Shown in pieces: positions 56,346 through 64,000 of a DNA stretch of 64,000 nucleotides. The notes beneath the pieces were generated by a model that did no database searches, was not told where the DNA came from, and saw only the letters and a list, made by a program, of their open reading frames with translations. This stretch comes from Enterococcus sp. DIV0660C (GTDB taxonomy: Bacteria > Bacillota > Bacilli > Lactobacillales > Enterococcaceae): NCBI RefSeq assembly GCF_017316125.1, contig NZ_JAFLWA010000017.1:1-64000 (forward strand). Reading direction: 5' to 3'. Both the position numbers and the translations under genes were made by a program. Position 1 is the stretch's first letter, and each line of letters begins with the position of its first letter.

Positions 56346-56382
56346 AAAAGTAGTTTAGATATTTTGTCTAAACTACTTTTTT
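56346..56382 (+). terminator. Terminator of the autolysin gene
   Basis: AAAAGTAGTTTAGA/TCTAAACTACTTTT with TATTTTG loop and T-run. Confidence 0.9.
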
Positions 56383-56471
56383 GTCGCCTGTTTTAAGACG
56401 AATTATTCGCCAGATAGTATCTGATTGTATTATGATGAAGAAGTAAAGACAGGTCGAAGGGAGAGAGTTTC

Positions 56472-57398
56472 ATGCCACAAATCTATCAAGCAATTACTGA
56501 TTTGATTGGAGAAACACCAATCGTTAAATTAAACAAAATAGTTCCAGAGGATTCTGCAGAAGTTTATGTTAAATTAGAATTCTTCAATCCAGGGGGCAGC
56601 GTGAAAGATCGGATCGCCTTAAGTATGATTGAAAAAGCAGAACAAGACGGAAGGTTGAAACCTGGTGACACGATTATTGAACCAACTTCTGGTAATACAG
56701 GAATTGGTTTAGCGATGGTTGGGGCAGCTAAGGGTTATCGAGTGATTATCGTAATGCCTGAAACAATGAGTATGGAACGTCGCTTGCTAATGAAAGCTTA
56801 CGGGGCTGAATTAATTTTAACACCTGGTGCTGACGGTATTTCTGGTTCCATCAGAGAAGCAGAACGTTTAGCTAAAGAACATAATTATTTCTTACCACTT
56901 CAGTTTGAAAATCCAGCCAATCCTGAAATCCATGAAAAGACAACTGGTCCTGAAATTCAGGCTGCTTTTGGAGTGGCTGGGTTAGATGCTTTTGTTTCAG
57001 GAATTGGAACAGGGGGAACAATCACTGGTGCTGGTCATGAATTAAAACGTGTCTATCCTGAAATAAAAGTTATCGGCGTTGAACCTGCTGAGTCAGCAGT
57101 TTTAGAAGGAAAACCAGCTGGTCCTCACAAAATTCAAGGAATCGGAACGGGATTTATACCGGATACACTGGATACGAAAGTTTACGATGAAGTTTTGCCA
57201 ATCACCGGTGAGGAAGCAATGGAAACTTCAAGAGAAGTCGGTCGTCAAGAAGGCTTTTTGGTGGGAATTTCTTCAGGTGCTGCAATTGCAGCTGGTTTAA
57301 AAATTGCGAAAGAATTGGGTAAAGGGAAAAAAGTTTTAGTTATTGTACCAGATAATGGTGAACGTTACCTATCAACTGCATTGTATCAAGAAGATTAA
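56472..57398 (+). CDS. cysK: Cysteine synthase A
   Basis: A 308-aa O-acetylserine sulfhydrylase, PLP-dependent. The Schiff-base lysine is Lys45 in [10 protein letters not shown], the substrate loop is [19 protein letters not shown], and the phosphate loop is [10 protein letters not shown]. It makes cysteine from O-acetylserine and sulfide. No cysE is adjacent. GAAGGGAGAG precedes the ATG; a terminator closes the gene. Confidence 0.96.
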   Translation: MPQIYQAITDLIGETPIVKLNKIVPEDSAEVYVKLEFFNPGGSVKDRIALSMIEKAEQDGRLKPGDTIIEPTSGNTGIGLAMVGAAKGYRVIIVMPETMSMERRLLMKAYGAELILTPGADGISGSIREAERLAKEHNYFLPLQFENPANPEIHEKTTGPEIQAAFGVAGLDAFVSGIGTGGTITGAGHELKRVYPEIKVIGVEPAESAVLEGKPAGPHKIQGIGTGFIPDTLDTKVYDEVLPITGEEAMETSREVGRQEGFLVGISSGAAIAAGLKIAKELGKGKKVLVIVPDNGERYLSTALYQED

Positions 57399-57414
57399 AA
57401 TCAACGACAGTAAG

Positions 57415-57449
57415 GAGGTCAAGACGAGCAGGTGTCTTGGCCTCTTTTA
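57415..57449 (+). terminator. Terminator of cysK
   Basis: GAGGTCAAGAC pairs with GTCTTGGCCTC (one G-T), followed by TTTTAT. Confidence 0.75.
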
Positions 57450-57588
57450 TATACTTTACTGATCTTTAGGTTAACTTTAACATTTTGCATAGAAAAACAT
57501 GAATTTTAATTTTATCTTCATGAAATGTAGATTTTGAAAAATAAAAATAGTATGATAATACGTGAACGATCACGTAGGAGGTGTCAAT

Positions 57589-58035
57589 GTGGGCAACAAA
57601 TTGGTAGACGAGGCAATCGAAAAACTAAAGCATGAAAATATTCGGATCACACCTCAAAGATATGCAATTTTAGAGTATTTAATCGAACATCATTCTCATC
57701 CGACAGCTGATGAAATCTATAAAGCGTTAGAACACCGTTTTCCAAATATGAGTGTCGCAACAGTTTATAACAATCTTCGGTTATTTACATCTATTGGTTT
57801 TGTACAGGAAATGAATTACGGAGATGCATCAAGTCGTTTTGACTTTACTTCGACACGTCATTATCATGTGATTTGTCAAAACTGTGGGAAAATCGTGGAC
57901 TTTCATTACCCTGGTCTTGAAGATGTTGAGATGGCTGCCAGCCGTTTGACTGATTTTGAGATCAATGAACATCGCCTTGAACTGTATGGCTTATGTCCAG
58001 AGTGTCAACAAGCACAAGCAAATGAGTCTGTTTAA
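57589..58035 (+). CDS. perR: Peroxide-responsive repressor PerR
   Basis: A 148-aa Fur-family regulator. The regulatory metal ligands fall at the same numbers as in Bacillus PerR: His37, Asp85, His91, His93 and Asp104. The structural zinc cysteines are Cys96/Cys99 and Cys136/Cys139. The [14 protein letters not shown] ending is the PerR hallmark. Iron-catalysed oxidation of His37 or His91 by peroxide would release DNA. I choose the GTG at 57589, which lies 7 nt after AGGAGG; the GTG at 57562 precedes that site. The gene just upstream of nox fits an oxygen-stress locus. Confidence 0.94.
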   Translation: MGNKLVDEAIEKLKHENIRITPQRYAILEYLIEHHSHPTADEIYKALEHRFPNMSVATVYNNLRLFTSIGFVQEMNYGDASSRFDFTSTRHYHVICQNCGKIVDFHYPGLEDVEMAASRLTDFEINEHRLELYGLCPECQQAQANESV

Positions 58036-58100
58036 TGAAAGGGTTATCCCAAAAAGAGAACGTAACTAATCTATTTTGTAGTACTTGGTGAAAAAGAAAG

Positions 58101-58152
58101 CAATAAACAACTATTTTATCTAAATTCTGGATGAAATAGTTGTTTATTTTTT
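58101..58152 (+). terminator. Terminator of perR
   Basis: AATAAACAACTATTT/AAATAGTTGTTTATT stem with a 19-nt internal region and T7. Confidence 0.85.
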
Positions 58153-58258
58153 TACACTTTCACAATCCGTTTTTTTCGCAAGCCTAAACGACCACTGTAT
58201 GAAGCTTTTTTTAACAGGTTTTTTTGCTGTTTCCTTCTAAAAAGTAAGCGGATTTTCA

Positions 58259-58311
58259 CTTGTGAATTCACAAGCATAAAATTTCTGAATCCGTTTTATT
58301 TTTGCTATAGT
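58259..58311 (+). promoter_or_regulatory. nox promoter with a perfect 16-bp palindrome
   Basis: CTTGTGAATTCACAAG (58259-58274) is perfectly symmetric, with outer arms CGGATT (58250-58255) and AATCCG. TATAGT (58306-58311) is the likely -10, with a weak TTCTGA 17 bp upstream. The half-site TTGTGAA is that of Rex, but the four central bases of a Rex box are missing. Confidence 0.6.
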
Positions 58312-58356
58312 TAGCATTGTCAAAAGACAAAAAGTTTAGTAGGAAGAGGGATTACC

Positions 58357-59709
58357 ATGAAAGTAGTTGTAATTGGCTGCACCCATGCTGGAACAGCAGC
58401 TGTAAAAAGTATTTTAAACAATCATCCAGAGGCAGAAGTAACAATTTATGAACGTAATGACAATATCTCATTCTTATCATGTGGGATTGCATTGTATGTC
58501 GGAGGCGTAGTTAAAGATCCTGCAGGGTTGTTTTATTCAAATCCAGACGAACTTGCTGGGTTAGGTGCGACAGTTAAAATGGAACACAACGTCACAGATG
58601 TTGATACAGAAAATAAAACTGTAACTGCGGAAGATTTAAAAACGGGTGAAGTTGAAACAGTTTCTTATGATAAATTAGTTGTGACAACAGGGTCATGGCC
58701 AATTATTCCGCCAATTAAAGGGATCGAATCTGAAAATATTTTACTATGTAAAAACTACAACCAAGCAAATGAAATTATTGCACAAGCCAAAGATGCAAAA
58801 CGCGTCGTAATCGTTGGTGGAGGTTATATTGGAATCGAATTGGTTGAAGCTTTTGTTGAATCTGGAAAACAAGTCACTTTGATTGATGGCTTAGATCGTA
58901 TTTTAAATAAATATTTGGATAAACCATTCACCGATGTTTTGGAAAAAGAATTGGTGGATCGTGGAGTAACTTTAGCTTTAGGTGAAAATGTATCAGAGTT
59001 TATCCCAGATGAAGCAGGTAAAGTAAAACAAGTTAAAACACCTAGCGAAACATTTGATGCAGACATGGTGATCTTGTGCGTTGGTTTTAAACCAAATACA
59101 GAGTTAGTTGCTGGAAAAGTCGACACACTACCAAATGGTGCAATCAAGGTCAATGAATATATGCAAACAAGCAACCCTGATATTTTTGCAGCTGGTGACT
59201 CAGCAGTTGTTCACTATAACCCGTCAAATACTCAAAACTATATTCCGTTGGCAACAAATGCTGTTCGCCAAGGATTATTGATTGGGTACAACTTAACAGA
59301 AAATAAAATGCATTATCGTGGAACACAAGGAACATCAGGCTTGTATTTATTCGGTTGGACCATTGGCTCAACTGGTGTAACCACTGAAAGTGCACCATTA
59401 AATAATTTGGACGTTCAAGCAACCTTATTTGAAGATAACTATCGTCCAGAATTTATGCCAACAACTGAAAAAGTTTTAATGGAATTAGTTTATGAAAAAG
59501 GGACAAATCGTATTGTGGGCGCACAATTTATGTCAAAATATGATGTCACTCAATCTGCAAACACATTGTCACTTGCAGTACAAAATAAAATGACAGTGGA
59601 AGATCTAGCACTATCTGATTTCTTCTTCCAACCACACTTTGATCGTCCTTGGAATTACTTGAATTTACTTGCACAAGCAGCTTTAGCTGAGATTGCAGAA
59701 AATAAATAA
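58357..59709 (+). CDS. nox: NADH oxidase (water-forming)
   Basis: A 450-aa FAD flavoprotein reducing O2 to 2 H2O with NADH, regenerating NAD in aerobic enterococci. FAD-binding VVVIGCTHAGTAAVKS, redox Cys42 (SFLSCGIALYVGG), NADH-binding VVIVGGGYIGIELVEAF and second FAD motif IFAAGDSA are intact. The single Cys42 and length match Nox2-type enzymes. AGGAAGAGG precedes the ATG. It lies 320 bp after perR, with its own promoter and palindrome. Confidence 0.96.
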   Translation: MKVVVIGCTHAGTAAVKSILNNHPEAEVTIYERNDNISFLSCGIALYVGGVVKDPAGLFYSNPDELAGLGATVKMEHNVTDVDTENKTVTAEDLKTGEVETVSYDKLVVTTGSWPIIPPIKGIESENILLCKNYNQANEIIAQAKDAKRVVIVGGGYIGIELVEAFVESGKQVTLIDGLDRILNKYLDKPFTDVLEKELVDRGVTLALGENVSEFIPDEAGKVKQVKTPSETFDADMVILCVGFKPNTELVAGKVDTLPNGAIKVNEYMQTSNPDIFAAGDSAVVHYNPSNTQNYIPLATNAVRQGLLIGYNLTENKMHYRGTQGTSGLYLFGWTIGSTGVTTESAPLNNLDVQATLFEDNYRPEFMPTTEKVLMELVYEKGTNRIVGAQFMSKYDVTQSANTLSLAVQNKMTVEDLALSDFFFQPHFDRPWNYLNLLAQAALAEIAENK

Positions 59710-59716
59710 AAAGTGA

Positions 59717-59765
59717 AGAGACACGCCAACAATGAGTTACCTGACTGTTGGTGTGTCTTTTTATT
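59717..59765 (+). terminator. Terminator of nox
   Basis: AGACACGCCAACA pairs with TGTTGGTGTGTCT (one G-T), followed by TTTTATT. Confidence 0.82.
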
Positions 59766-59860
59766 CTGTGAAAGTTTGTATGCTTTAAAAGTATAATTAG
59801 TTGTAATCTAGCCGATTTTTTGTGAAAATAAACTAGGAGTTTAAATTGGAGGGATGTCAG

Positions 59861-60142
59861 ATGGAAAAAGAATACTTTAACCAGCAAGAAGCATTTTTAA
59901 AAGATTATCAAAAATTTGCCAAACAAAATAATGTGACGATTGATCAATTAGCAGATCAAGTGATTGAAGAATTGAATCGAACGCAAGCAGATCGTTTCAC
60001 CTTGCCAAAAGAAGAAGCTGTGGATGGAAAGAGCCATTGTTTCCCTTTTAGCCGTCGCGTATATTCGGATGAAAATGATGGTACCTTGAATACAAGTTAT
60101 ACGTATGAAGGCGAGCCCTATGTTTTAGAAACGGAAGAATAA
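59861..60142 (+). CDS. Hypothetical protein (93 aa)
   Basis: A soluble acidic protein of unknown family. The N-terminal half is helical (MEKEYFNQQEAFLKDYQKFA, then QNNVTIDQLADQVIEELNRT). The C-terminal half is short and Ser/Asp-rich with SHCFPFSRRVYSDENDGTLN and an acidic end. The ATG at 59861 follows TTGGAGGG; the in-frame ATG at 59846 overlaps that site. It is monocistronic with a terminator. Confidence 0.72.
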   Translation: MEKEYFNQQEAFLKDYQKFAKQNNVTIDQLADQVIEELNRTQADRFTLPKEEAVDGKSHCFPFSRRVYSDENDGTLNTSYTYEGEPYVLETEE

Positions 60143-60158
60143 TCTGAACAATAAATAC

Positions 60159-60195
60159 AAAAGACCTCGTGAATTATTTCATGAGGTCTTTTTAT
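60159..60195. terminator. Bidirectional terminator between two convergent genes
   Basis: AAAAGACCTCGTGAA/TTTCATGAGGTCTTTT with A- and T-runs on opposite sides. Confidence 0.85.
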
Positions 60196-60216
60196 TTTTA
60201 CTAAGATCGAACTCTT

Positions 60217-60711
60217 TTATTCAACAATTGAAATATTAAAATGCCTTAGCAGATCAAAGGTTGCTGTTTGTTGTTCTTTACTAGCAACTAAGTGTTGGTT
60301 GATTGTAAATTCAGCTTCTGGAAATGCGCTTTGTAAAGCAAGTACATTTGCCAGAATACATAGATGCGTTTCTACTCCCACGACCTCGATTCTTTTTTCT
60401 TCCTGTTTGTCTGTAAAAAAATTATCCTTTATTTCAACTAATTTTTCAGGGGGAATCGTAAAATAATATTTTTTGATTACTTGTTCCTTTTCTAAAGGTG
60501 CTAAAGCGGATATCAGTTGAAGATCATTCGTTTCCTCTGCTTTTCCCTTCTTTTCAACAGGTATGTCTCGTGTAAACAAAACGTATTCGTTCGTTTTTCG
60601 TGCTTTTTCTAACCTTTGAGCAATAGGTTGAACTAAGTGAGTCGCAGTGGGAACGTAAAATTTACTTGTTGGATCAAGAATGTGGTTTTGCATATCGATG
60701 ATAACTAACAT
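60217..60711 (-). CDS. Isochorismatase-like cysteine hydrolase
   Basis: A 164-aa hydrolase of the isochorismatase/nicotinamidase superfamily. The catalytic triad is visible: Asp in MLVIIDMQN (residue 6), Lys in VIKKYYF (about residue 80) and Cys in VGVETHLCILAN (about residue 118). Substrate unknown; nicotinamidases are usually somewhat longer, so a generic amidase is as likely. AAAAGGAGAA precedes the ATG. It is convergent with the 93-aa gene. Confidence 0.88.
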   Translation of the reverse strand: MLVIIDMQNHILDPTSKFYVPTATHLVQPIAQRLEKARKTNEYVLFTRDIPVEKKGKAEETNDLQLISALAPLEKEQVIKKYYFTIPPEKLVEIKDNFFTDKQEEKRIEVVGVETHLCILANVLALQSAFPEAEFTINQHLVASKEQQTATFDLLRHFNISIVE

Positions 60712-60975
60712 TTTTTATTCTCCTTTTAACGAAAGATGAATGGAATAAATCTAAATTCTTTTAATTTAAGAATAACGGAGAAGATTCTAAATGGAAAATG
60801 AAATGATTGATGAATCAATGGGATTTTTAATTGACAAACGATAGTTAATCGAATTCTTTGAATAAAAAAAGTGAAACAGTTATCATAATGATAGATAGAT
60901 GATAAATAGATTAAAAACAAACAGCCTAATTTGAGCGATGCGTTGAAATACGTGGAATGTGAAGGAGGAAAAAGA

Positions 60976-61917
60976 ATGCCAGCGTATTACTTTGTTGATA
61001 AAGAAAAACAGGTGACAGATTCAGATGAAACAAAGTGTAATTGGATAATCGTGAATAATAAAGATGTAAACGAGATTGAAAAAATCACACAACATTATCA
61101 ATTACCGCAAGATATTTTTATTGGTATTTCTTATCCTGAAGCGATTTCAAGAGTGGAATATCTCCCTGGAACGAAGTTGAAGAATGCATTTTCACTTGTA
61201 TTGTTAAACCTTTCCAGTAATCGTACAAAAATCGAAGAACGTTTGACACCAATTTCTTTTGTGGTGTCGGATGATCTTTTGATTACTTGTGTAGAAACTG
61301 AAACGATTTTTATTAAGAATCTAATTGACAAACACCAGAAAAAGCTTGATTCATTTGAGAAGATCATTGCTTATACGATTTTGAACAGTTATACCCATTT
61401 CGTTAAAGAATTACAGAAAATGAAGCAAGAAATCGACTCATTAGATGAAGGTGCACGTAGGACAACTGAAAATGAAGAGCTTTACAAGCAAGCTGATTTA
61501 GAACGAACCATTGTTTACATTGATCACACATTAAGAGATCAAAAAGAGACACTTGATGAATTATGGGAGGTGAATGATTTTGCAGATAAATTAGCTGATG
61601 ATCAGTTGCTTTACGATGTCAAACTAAGGCAAAGACAGACTGAAAAAATGATTTCGATTTATCGGGATTTGCTTGAAAGTATCGGAAATCTTTTCAGCGG
61701 TATGATGGACAATCACTTGAACCATTTAATGAAATATCTTGATTCTGCAACGTTAGTGATTTCAGTCCCAGCAATGATTGCTGGAATCTGGGGGATGAAC
61801 ACTGGCGGTTTGCCAGGTAAAAGTTCTGAGTTGGGTTTTTTCTTAGTTCTTATTGGTTCTGCTGTAGCAACCGCTGCAGTTGCATTGCATTTATTGAGAA
61901 AAGACTATACGAAATAG
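60976..61917 (+). CDS. CorA-family magnesium transporter
   Basis: A 313-aa CorA-like divalent-cation channel. A large cytoplasmic N-terminal domain with a long stalk helix is followed by two C-terminal membrane helices. The selectivity motif GMN is at 273-275 in GIWGMNTGGLP; the Tyr usually before it is Trp here. Physiological metal is probably Mg2+, but some relatives export or prefer other ions. The start at 60976 follows GAAGGAGGAAA; an upstream in-frame start at 60931 lacks a site. Confidence 0.92.
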   Translation: MPAYYFVDKEKQVTDSDETKCNWIIVNNKDVNEIEKITQHYQLPQDIFIGISYPEAISRVEYLPGTKLKNAFSLVLLNLSSNRTKIEERLTPISFVVSDDLLITCVETETIFIKNLIDKHQKKLDSFEKIIAYTILNSYTHFVKELQKMKQEIDSLDEGARRTTENEELYKQADLERTIVYIDHTLRDQKETLDELWEVNDFADKLADDQLLYDVKLRQRQTEKMISIYRDLLESIGNLFSGMMDNHLNHLMKYLDSATLVISVPAMIAGIWGMNTGGLPGKSSELGFFLVLIGSAVATAAVALHLLRKDYTK

Positions 61918-61973
61918 TTAAGTATGAGTTGCTGTTTTGAAGGAAAATTTGTTTTAATATGAGGAGGAATAGC

Positions 61974-62867
61974 ATGACTGAACCAAAATTAGTAGATCCA
62001 CGAAAATTATACCATACGGAAAAATTTCCAAAACAAGACCAAAATACACCAGCCCTACAACAAAATATGAAGCCTGTTCCAGATTGCGGTGAGGAAACTT
62101 ACAAAGGATCCAATCAATTAGAAAATCGGCGCGTGTTGATTACTGGTGGGGATTCTGGGATTGGACGTGCTGCTGCGATTGCGTTTGCAAGAGAGGGGGC
62201 AGATATCGCATTACAATTTTTACCTGGAGAAGAAGCGGATGCGAACGAAGTAGCAAGGTTGATTGAGAATGCGGGTCGCAAAGTAGTCCTGTTGCCTTTT
62301 GATTTGCGTGATGAGCAAGCACCTAAGGAAATCATTCGCCAAACAGTAGCTGAATTAGGTGGTATTGATACATTAATTCTAAATGCTGGACAACAAATTT
62401 CTTGTTCGTCCATTGAAGAATTGCCTATGCAACAAGTAAAAGATACTTTTATGGTAAATATCATCGCCATGTTTTCTTTAGTTAAAGAAGCGGTACCTCA
62501 TCTTCCAGCTGGAGGAGCCATTGTTAATACAACTTCTGTACAGGCAACAAACCCAAGCGAACATCTACTTGATTACGCAGCAACTAAAGCCGCTATTGCG
62601 AATTTTACGATTGGCTTAGCCAAACAGTTAGCGCCGAAAGGAATTCGTGTGAACGCTGTCGCTCCTGGACCCATTTGGACACCTCTACAGCTTGACGAAG
62701 GACAGCCGAGCGAAGCTATTCCAGAATTTGGACAAGATAGTCTTTTAGAACGTGCAGGTCAGCCAGCTGAGTTAGCTTCAGTGTATGTATTTTTAGCTTC
62801 AAATAAAGCAAGTTATGTTACAGCCCAAATTTATGGCGTAACTGGTGGTGAGGCAATTAATCTGTAA
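61974..62867 (+). CDS. SDR oxidoreductase, general-stress (YhdF/GSP39) type
   Basis: A 297-aa classical SDR with the extended N-terminus typical of the YhdF/GSP39-like group (HTEKFPKQDQNTPALQQNMK). Cofactor loop ITGGDSGIGRAAAIAFA, LNAG motif, catalytic Ser in NTTSVQATNP and Tyr-x3-Lys in DYAATKAA are intact. Substrate unknown; these are usually stress-induced, NADP-dependent. Start at 61974 behind GAGGAGGAA; the upstream in-frame frame has no site. It follows corA by 56 bp. Confidence 0.92.
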   Translation: MTEPKLVDPRKLYHTEKFPKQDQNTPALQQNMKPVPDCGEETYKGSNQLENRRVLITGGDSGIGRAAAIAFAREGADIALQFLPGEEADANEVARLIENAGRKVVLLPFDLRDEQAPKEIIRQTVAELGGIDTLILNAGQQISCSSIEELPMQQVKDTFMVNIIAMFSLVKEAVPHLPAGGAIVNTTSVQATNPSEHLLDYAATKAAIANFTIGLAKQLAPKGIRVNAVAPGPIWTPLQLDEGQPSEAIPEFGQDSLLERAGQPAELASVYVFLASNKASYVTAQIYGVTGGEAINL

Positions 62868-62914
62868 AAAAGCATGAATCAATCACCTTGTTAAGTGATG
62901 AAAAATGGCTGAGA

Positions 62915-62969
62915 GAAAGAAAGCACTAGGAATCTTTACCTTAGATTTCTGATGCTTTCTTTCGTTTGT
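62915..62969 (+). terminator. Terminator after the SDR gene
   Basis: AGAAAGAAAGCA/TGCTTTCTTTC with an inner AATCT/AGATT helix, then a short T-rich tail. Confidence 0.7.
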
Positions 62970-63058
62970 TTATGACGAAATCAAATCAAAATCAATGAGG
63001 CCAGCTTGCTTCACTTGCGCTTTTTCCGTATACTGATTTTGAAGTGGAGGAAAAGAAC

Positions 63059-63778
63059 ATGCTAAGTTTAACCAAATATCTACAATCAGGACAGACAACA
63101 ATTTCTAATTTGTTATTCGTAAATTATCGGAAAATGGGCCTTGAATCAGAAGAGTTTCTTTTTATTTTACAGTTACACATGAAGCAACAAGAAGGGGACT
63201 TCTTTCCAGATTTACAACTGATAGCAATCAACATGGGGTTGAAATCAGATCAAGTTTATCAAATTTTAAATCGATTGGTCGGTGGTGGTTTTCTCGTAAT
63301 CGAAACAATCACTGTTGATGGTAAAAAAGCGGATCAATATAATTTACTTCCATTGTATGAAAGACTGGAAAAGTATTTAGATAGTCAAGCATCAAAAGCC
63401 AAAGAAAATCAACAAGAGCAAGAAATCCAATCGGTTTATCGTTTATTCGAGCAAGAATTTGGTCGGCCGTTGTCTTCAATCGAATTCCAGCGAATTGGAC
63501 AATGGCTAGAGGAAGATCACTATCAACCGGAAGTACTAAAGCTGGCTTTGCGTGAAGCAGTATTGAACCAAGCGTATAGCTTTAACTATATCGATCGAAT
63601 TTTGTTGTCTTGGGAACGAAAAAATTTACGAACAAAACAACAAGTCGAGGAAGAACAAAAACGACGTAAACAGCAACTGTTGCAAAAAGAAGTAGAACAG
63701 TCTGCACAATCAGAAGAATTACCTAAGGTTTCTTTGACAAATTGGTTGGAAGAAGAACTGAGAAACGAAACAAAGTAG
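63059..63778 (+). CDS. dnaD: DNA replication protein DnaD
   Basis: A 239-aa primosomal protein that helps load the replicative helicase at origins and restart sites. The N-terminal winged helix (about 1-100) is followed by the DnaD/DnaB_2 domain (about 120-190; VYRLFEQEFGRPLSSIEFQR, ending near FNYIDRILLSWERKN, the YxxxIxxxW motif). The basic, Gln-rich tail is usual. GTGGAGGAAA precedes the ATG at 63059. The downstream nth gene, 20 bp on, is the standard Firmicute neighbour. Confidence 0.94.
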   Translation: MLSLTKYLQSGQTTISNLLFVNYRKMGLESEEFLFILQLHMKQQEGDFFPDLQLIAINMGLKSDQVYQILNRLVGGGFLVIETITVDGKKADQYNLLPLYERLEKYLDSQASKAKENQQEQEIQSVYRLFEQEFGRPLSSIEFQRIGQWLEEDHYQPEVLKLALREAVLNQAYSFNYIDRILLSWERKNLRTKQQVEEEQKRRKQQLLQKEVEQSAQSEELPKVSLTNWLEEELRNETK

Positions 63779-63798
63779 AAAATGATGAGGAAGACAAG

Positions 63799-64000
63799 AT
63801 GCTAAGTAAAGAAAACACAATGTTAGCAATTGAAGAAATGTATAAGATGTTTCCAGATGCACATGGGGAGCTCGTTCATAAAAACCCTTTTGAATTATTG
63901 ATTGCTGTGATCTTGAGTGCCCAAGCAACAGATGTTTCAGTAAATAAAGCAACACCGAGATTATTTGAAGCATTCCCTGATCCAGAAACATTAGCGCAAG
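63799..64000 (+). CDS. nth: Endonuclease III, N-terminal part (cut by the right edge)
   Basis: The first 67 codons of the base-excision repair glycosylase. MYKMFPDAHGELVHKNPFEL and LLIAVILSAQATDVSVNKAT match the start of Nth, including the SAQATD motif of the helix-hairpin-helix glycosylase fold. The catalytic HhH Lys, Asp and iron-sulfur cluster lie beyond the window. The ATG is preceded by GATGAGGAAG, 20 bp after dnaD, so the two form an operon. Confidence 0.93.
   Translation, partial: MLSKENTMLAIEEMYKMFPDAHGELVHKNPFELLIAVILSAQATDVSVNKATPRLFEAFPDPETLAQ

Noticed and set aside
58259-58274. Calling this a true Rex operator
   Set aside because: The central 4 bp of the Rex consensus are missing, so only a Rex-like half-site similarity is reported.

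Overview
The window is chromosomal DNA of a low-GC Gram-positive coccus, almost certainly an Enterococcus. The evidence is the RexB/RexA form of AddAB, a FabN-type dehydratase beside FabI, water-forming NADH oxidase, LysM/GH73 autolysin genes, a chitinase plus AA10 oxygenase, TTG/GTG starts behind strong AGGAGG sites, and FabT-, WalR-, CcpA- and LexA-like operators. I cannot fix the species from sequence alone. Most of the window is core genome in short operons, nearly all closed by intrinsic hairpin terminators.

Layout. 1-2000: a LysM secreted protein (cut by the left edge), a universal stress protein and small unknowns. 2000-5620: a very AT-rich accessory stretch with two small orphan genes, a convergent Type II restriction-modification pair and three tandem copies of a 119-bp structured repeat. 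5620-9340: small proteins, a YxeA-family protein, a tRNA-Gln(CUG) candidate and a secreted C39-like protease. 9340-11800: nitroreductase and the DtpT peptide transporter. 12240-19490: rexBA. 19550-24820: an HxlR regulator, T-box-controlled pheST, and trpS. 25070-27980: a polar amino-acid ABC importer. 28150-31450: glutamate racemase, an RNase PH-RdgB fusion, a YfcE phosphodiesterase and a CbpB c-di-AMP receptor. 31640-38300: LPMO, MscS, ilvE, divergent fabI/fabN, a PPIase lipoprotein and MupG. 38770-48690: a hydrolase, gap, obgE, rnz-SDR-lapA, recJ-apt. 49310-51550: a GH18 chitinase. 51710-55190: an SOS-type small membrane gene, lexA, ynzC and tkt. 55400-64000: GH73 autolysin, cysK, perR, nox, a cysteine hydrolase, CorA, an SDR, dnaD and the start of nth.

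How parts connect. LexA-like boxes lie at lexA, at a 72-aa membrane-protein gene and at rexB, suggesting an SOS set of repressor, candidate division or membrane effector, and recombination nuclease. The HxlR regulator has the redox Cys of the YodB family, and its putative operator recurs twice at the nitroreductase promoter 9.5 kb away, suggesting an electrophile or quinone response. Two FabT-type palindromes sit in the fabI-fabN divergent promoter. The LPMO (with a cre-like site) and the chitinase form a chitin-degrading pair on separate transcripts. perR and nox form an oxygen-response neighbourhood.

The most unusual item is a dispersed family of about 120-nt imperfect-palindrome repeats at four loci. 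Its helices covary between copies, it forms tandem arrays, and it abuts stop codons at two loci. Regulatory assignments are by eye from known consensus sequences and have not been tested.
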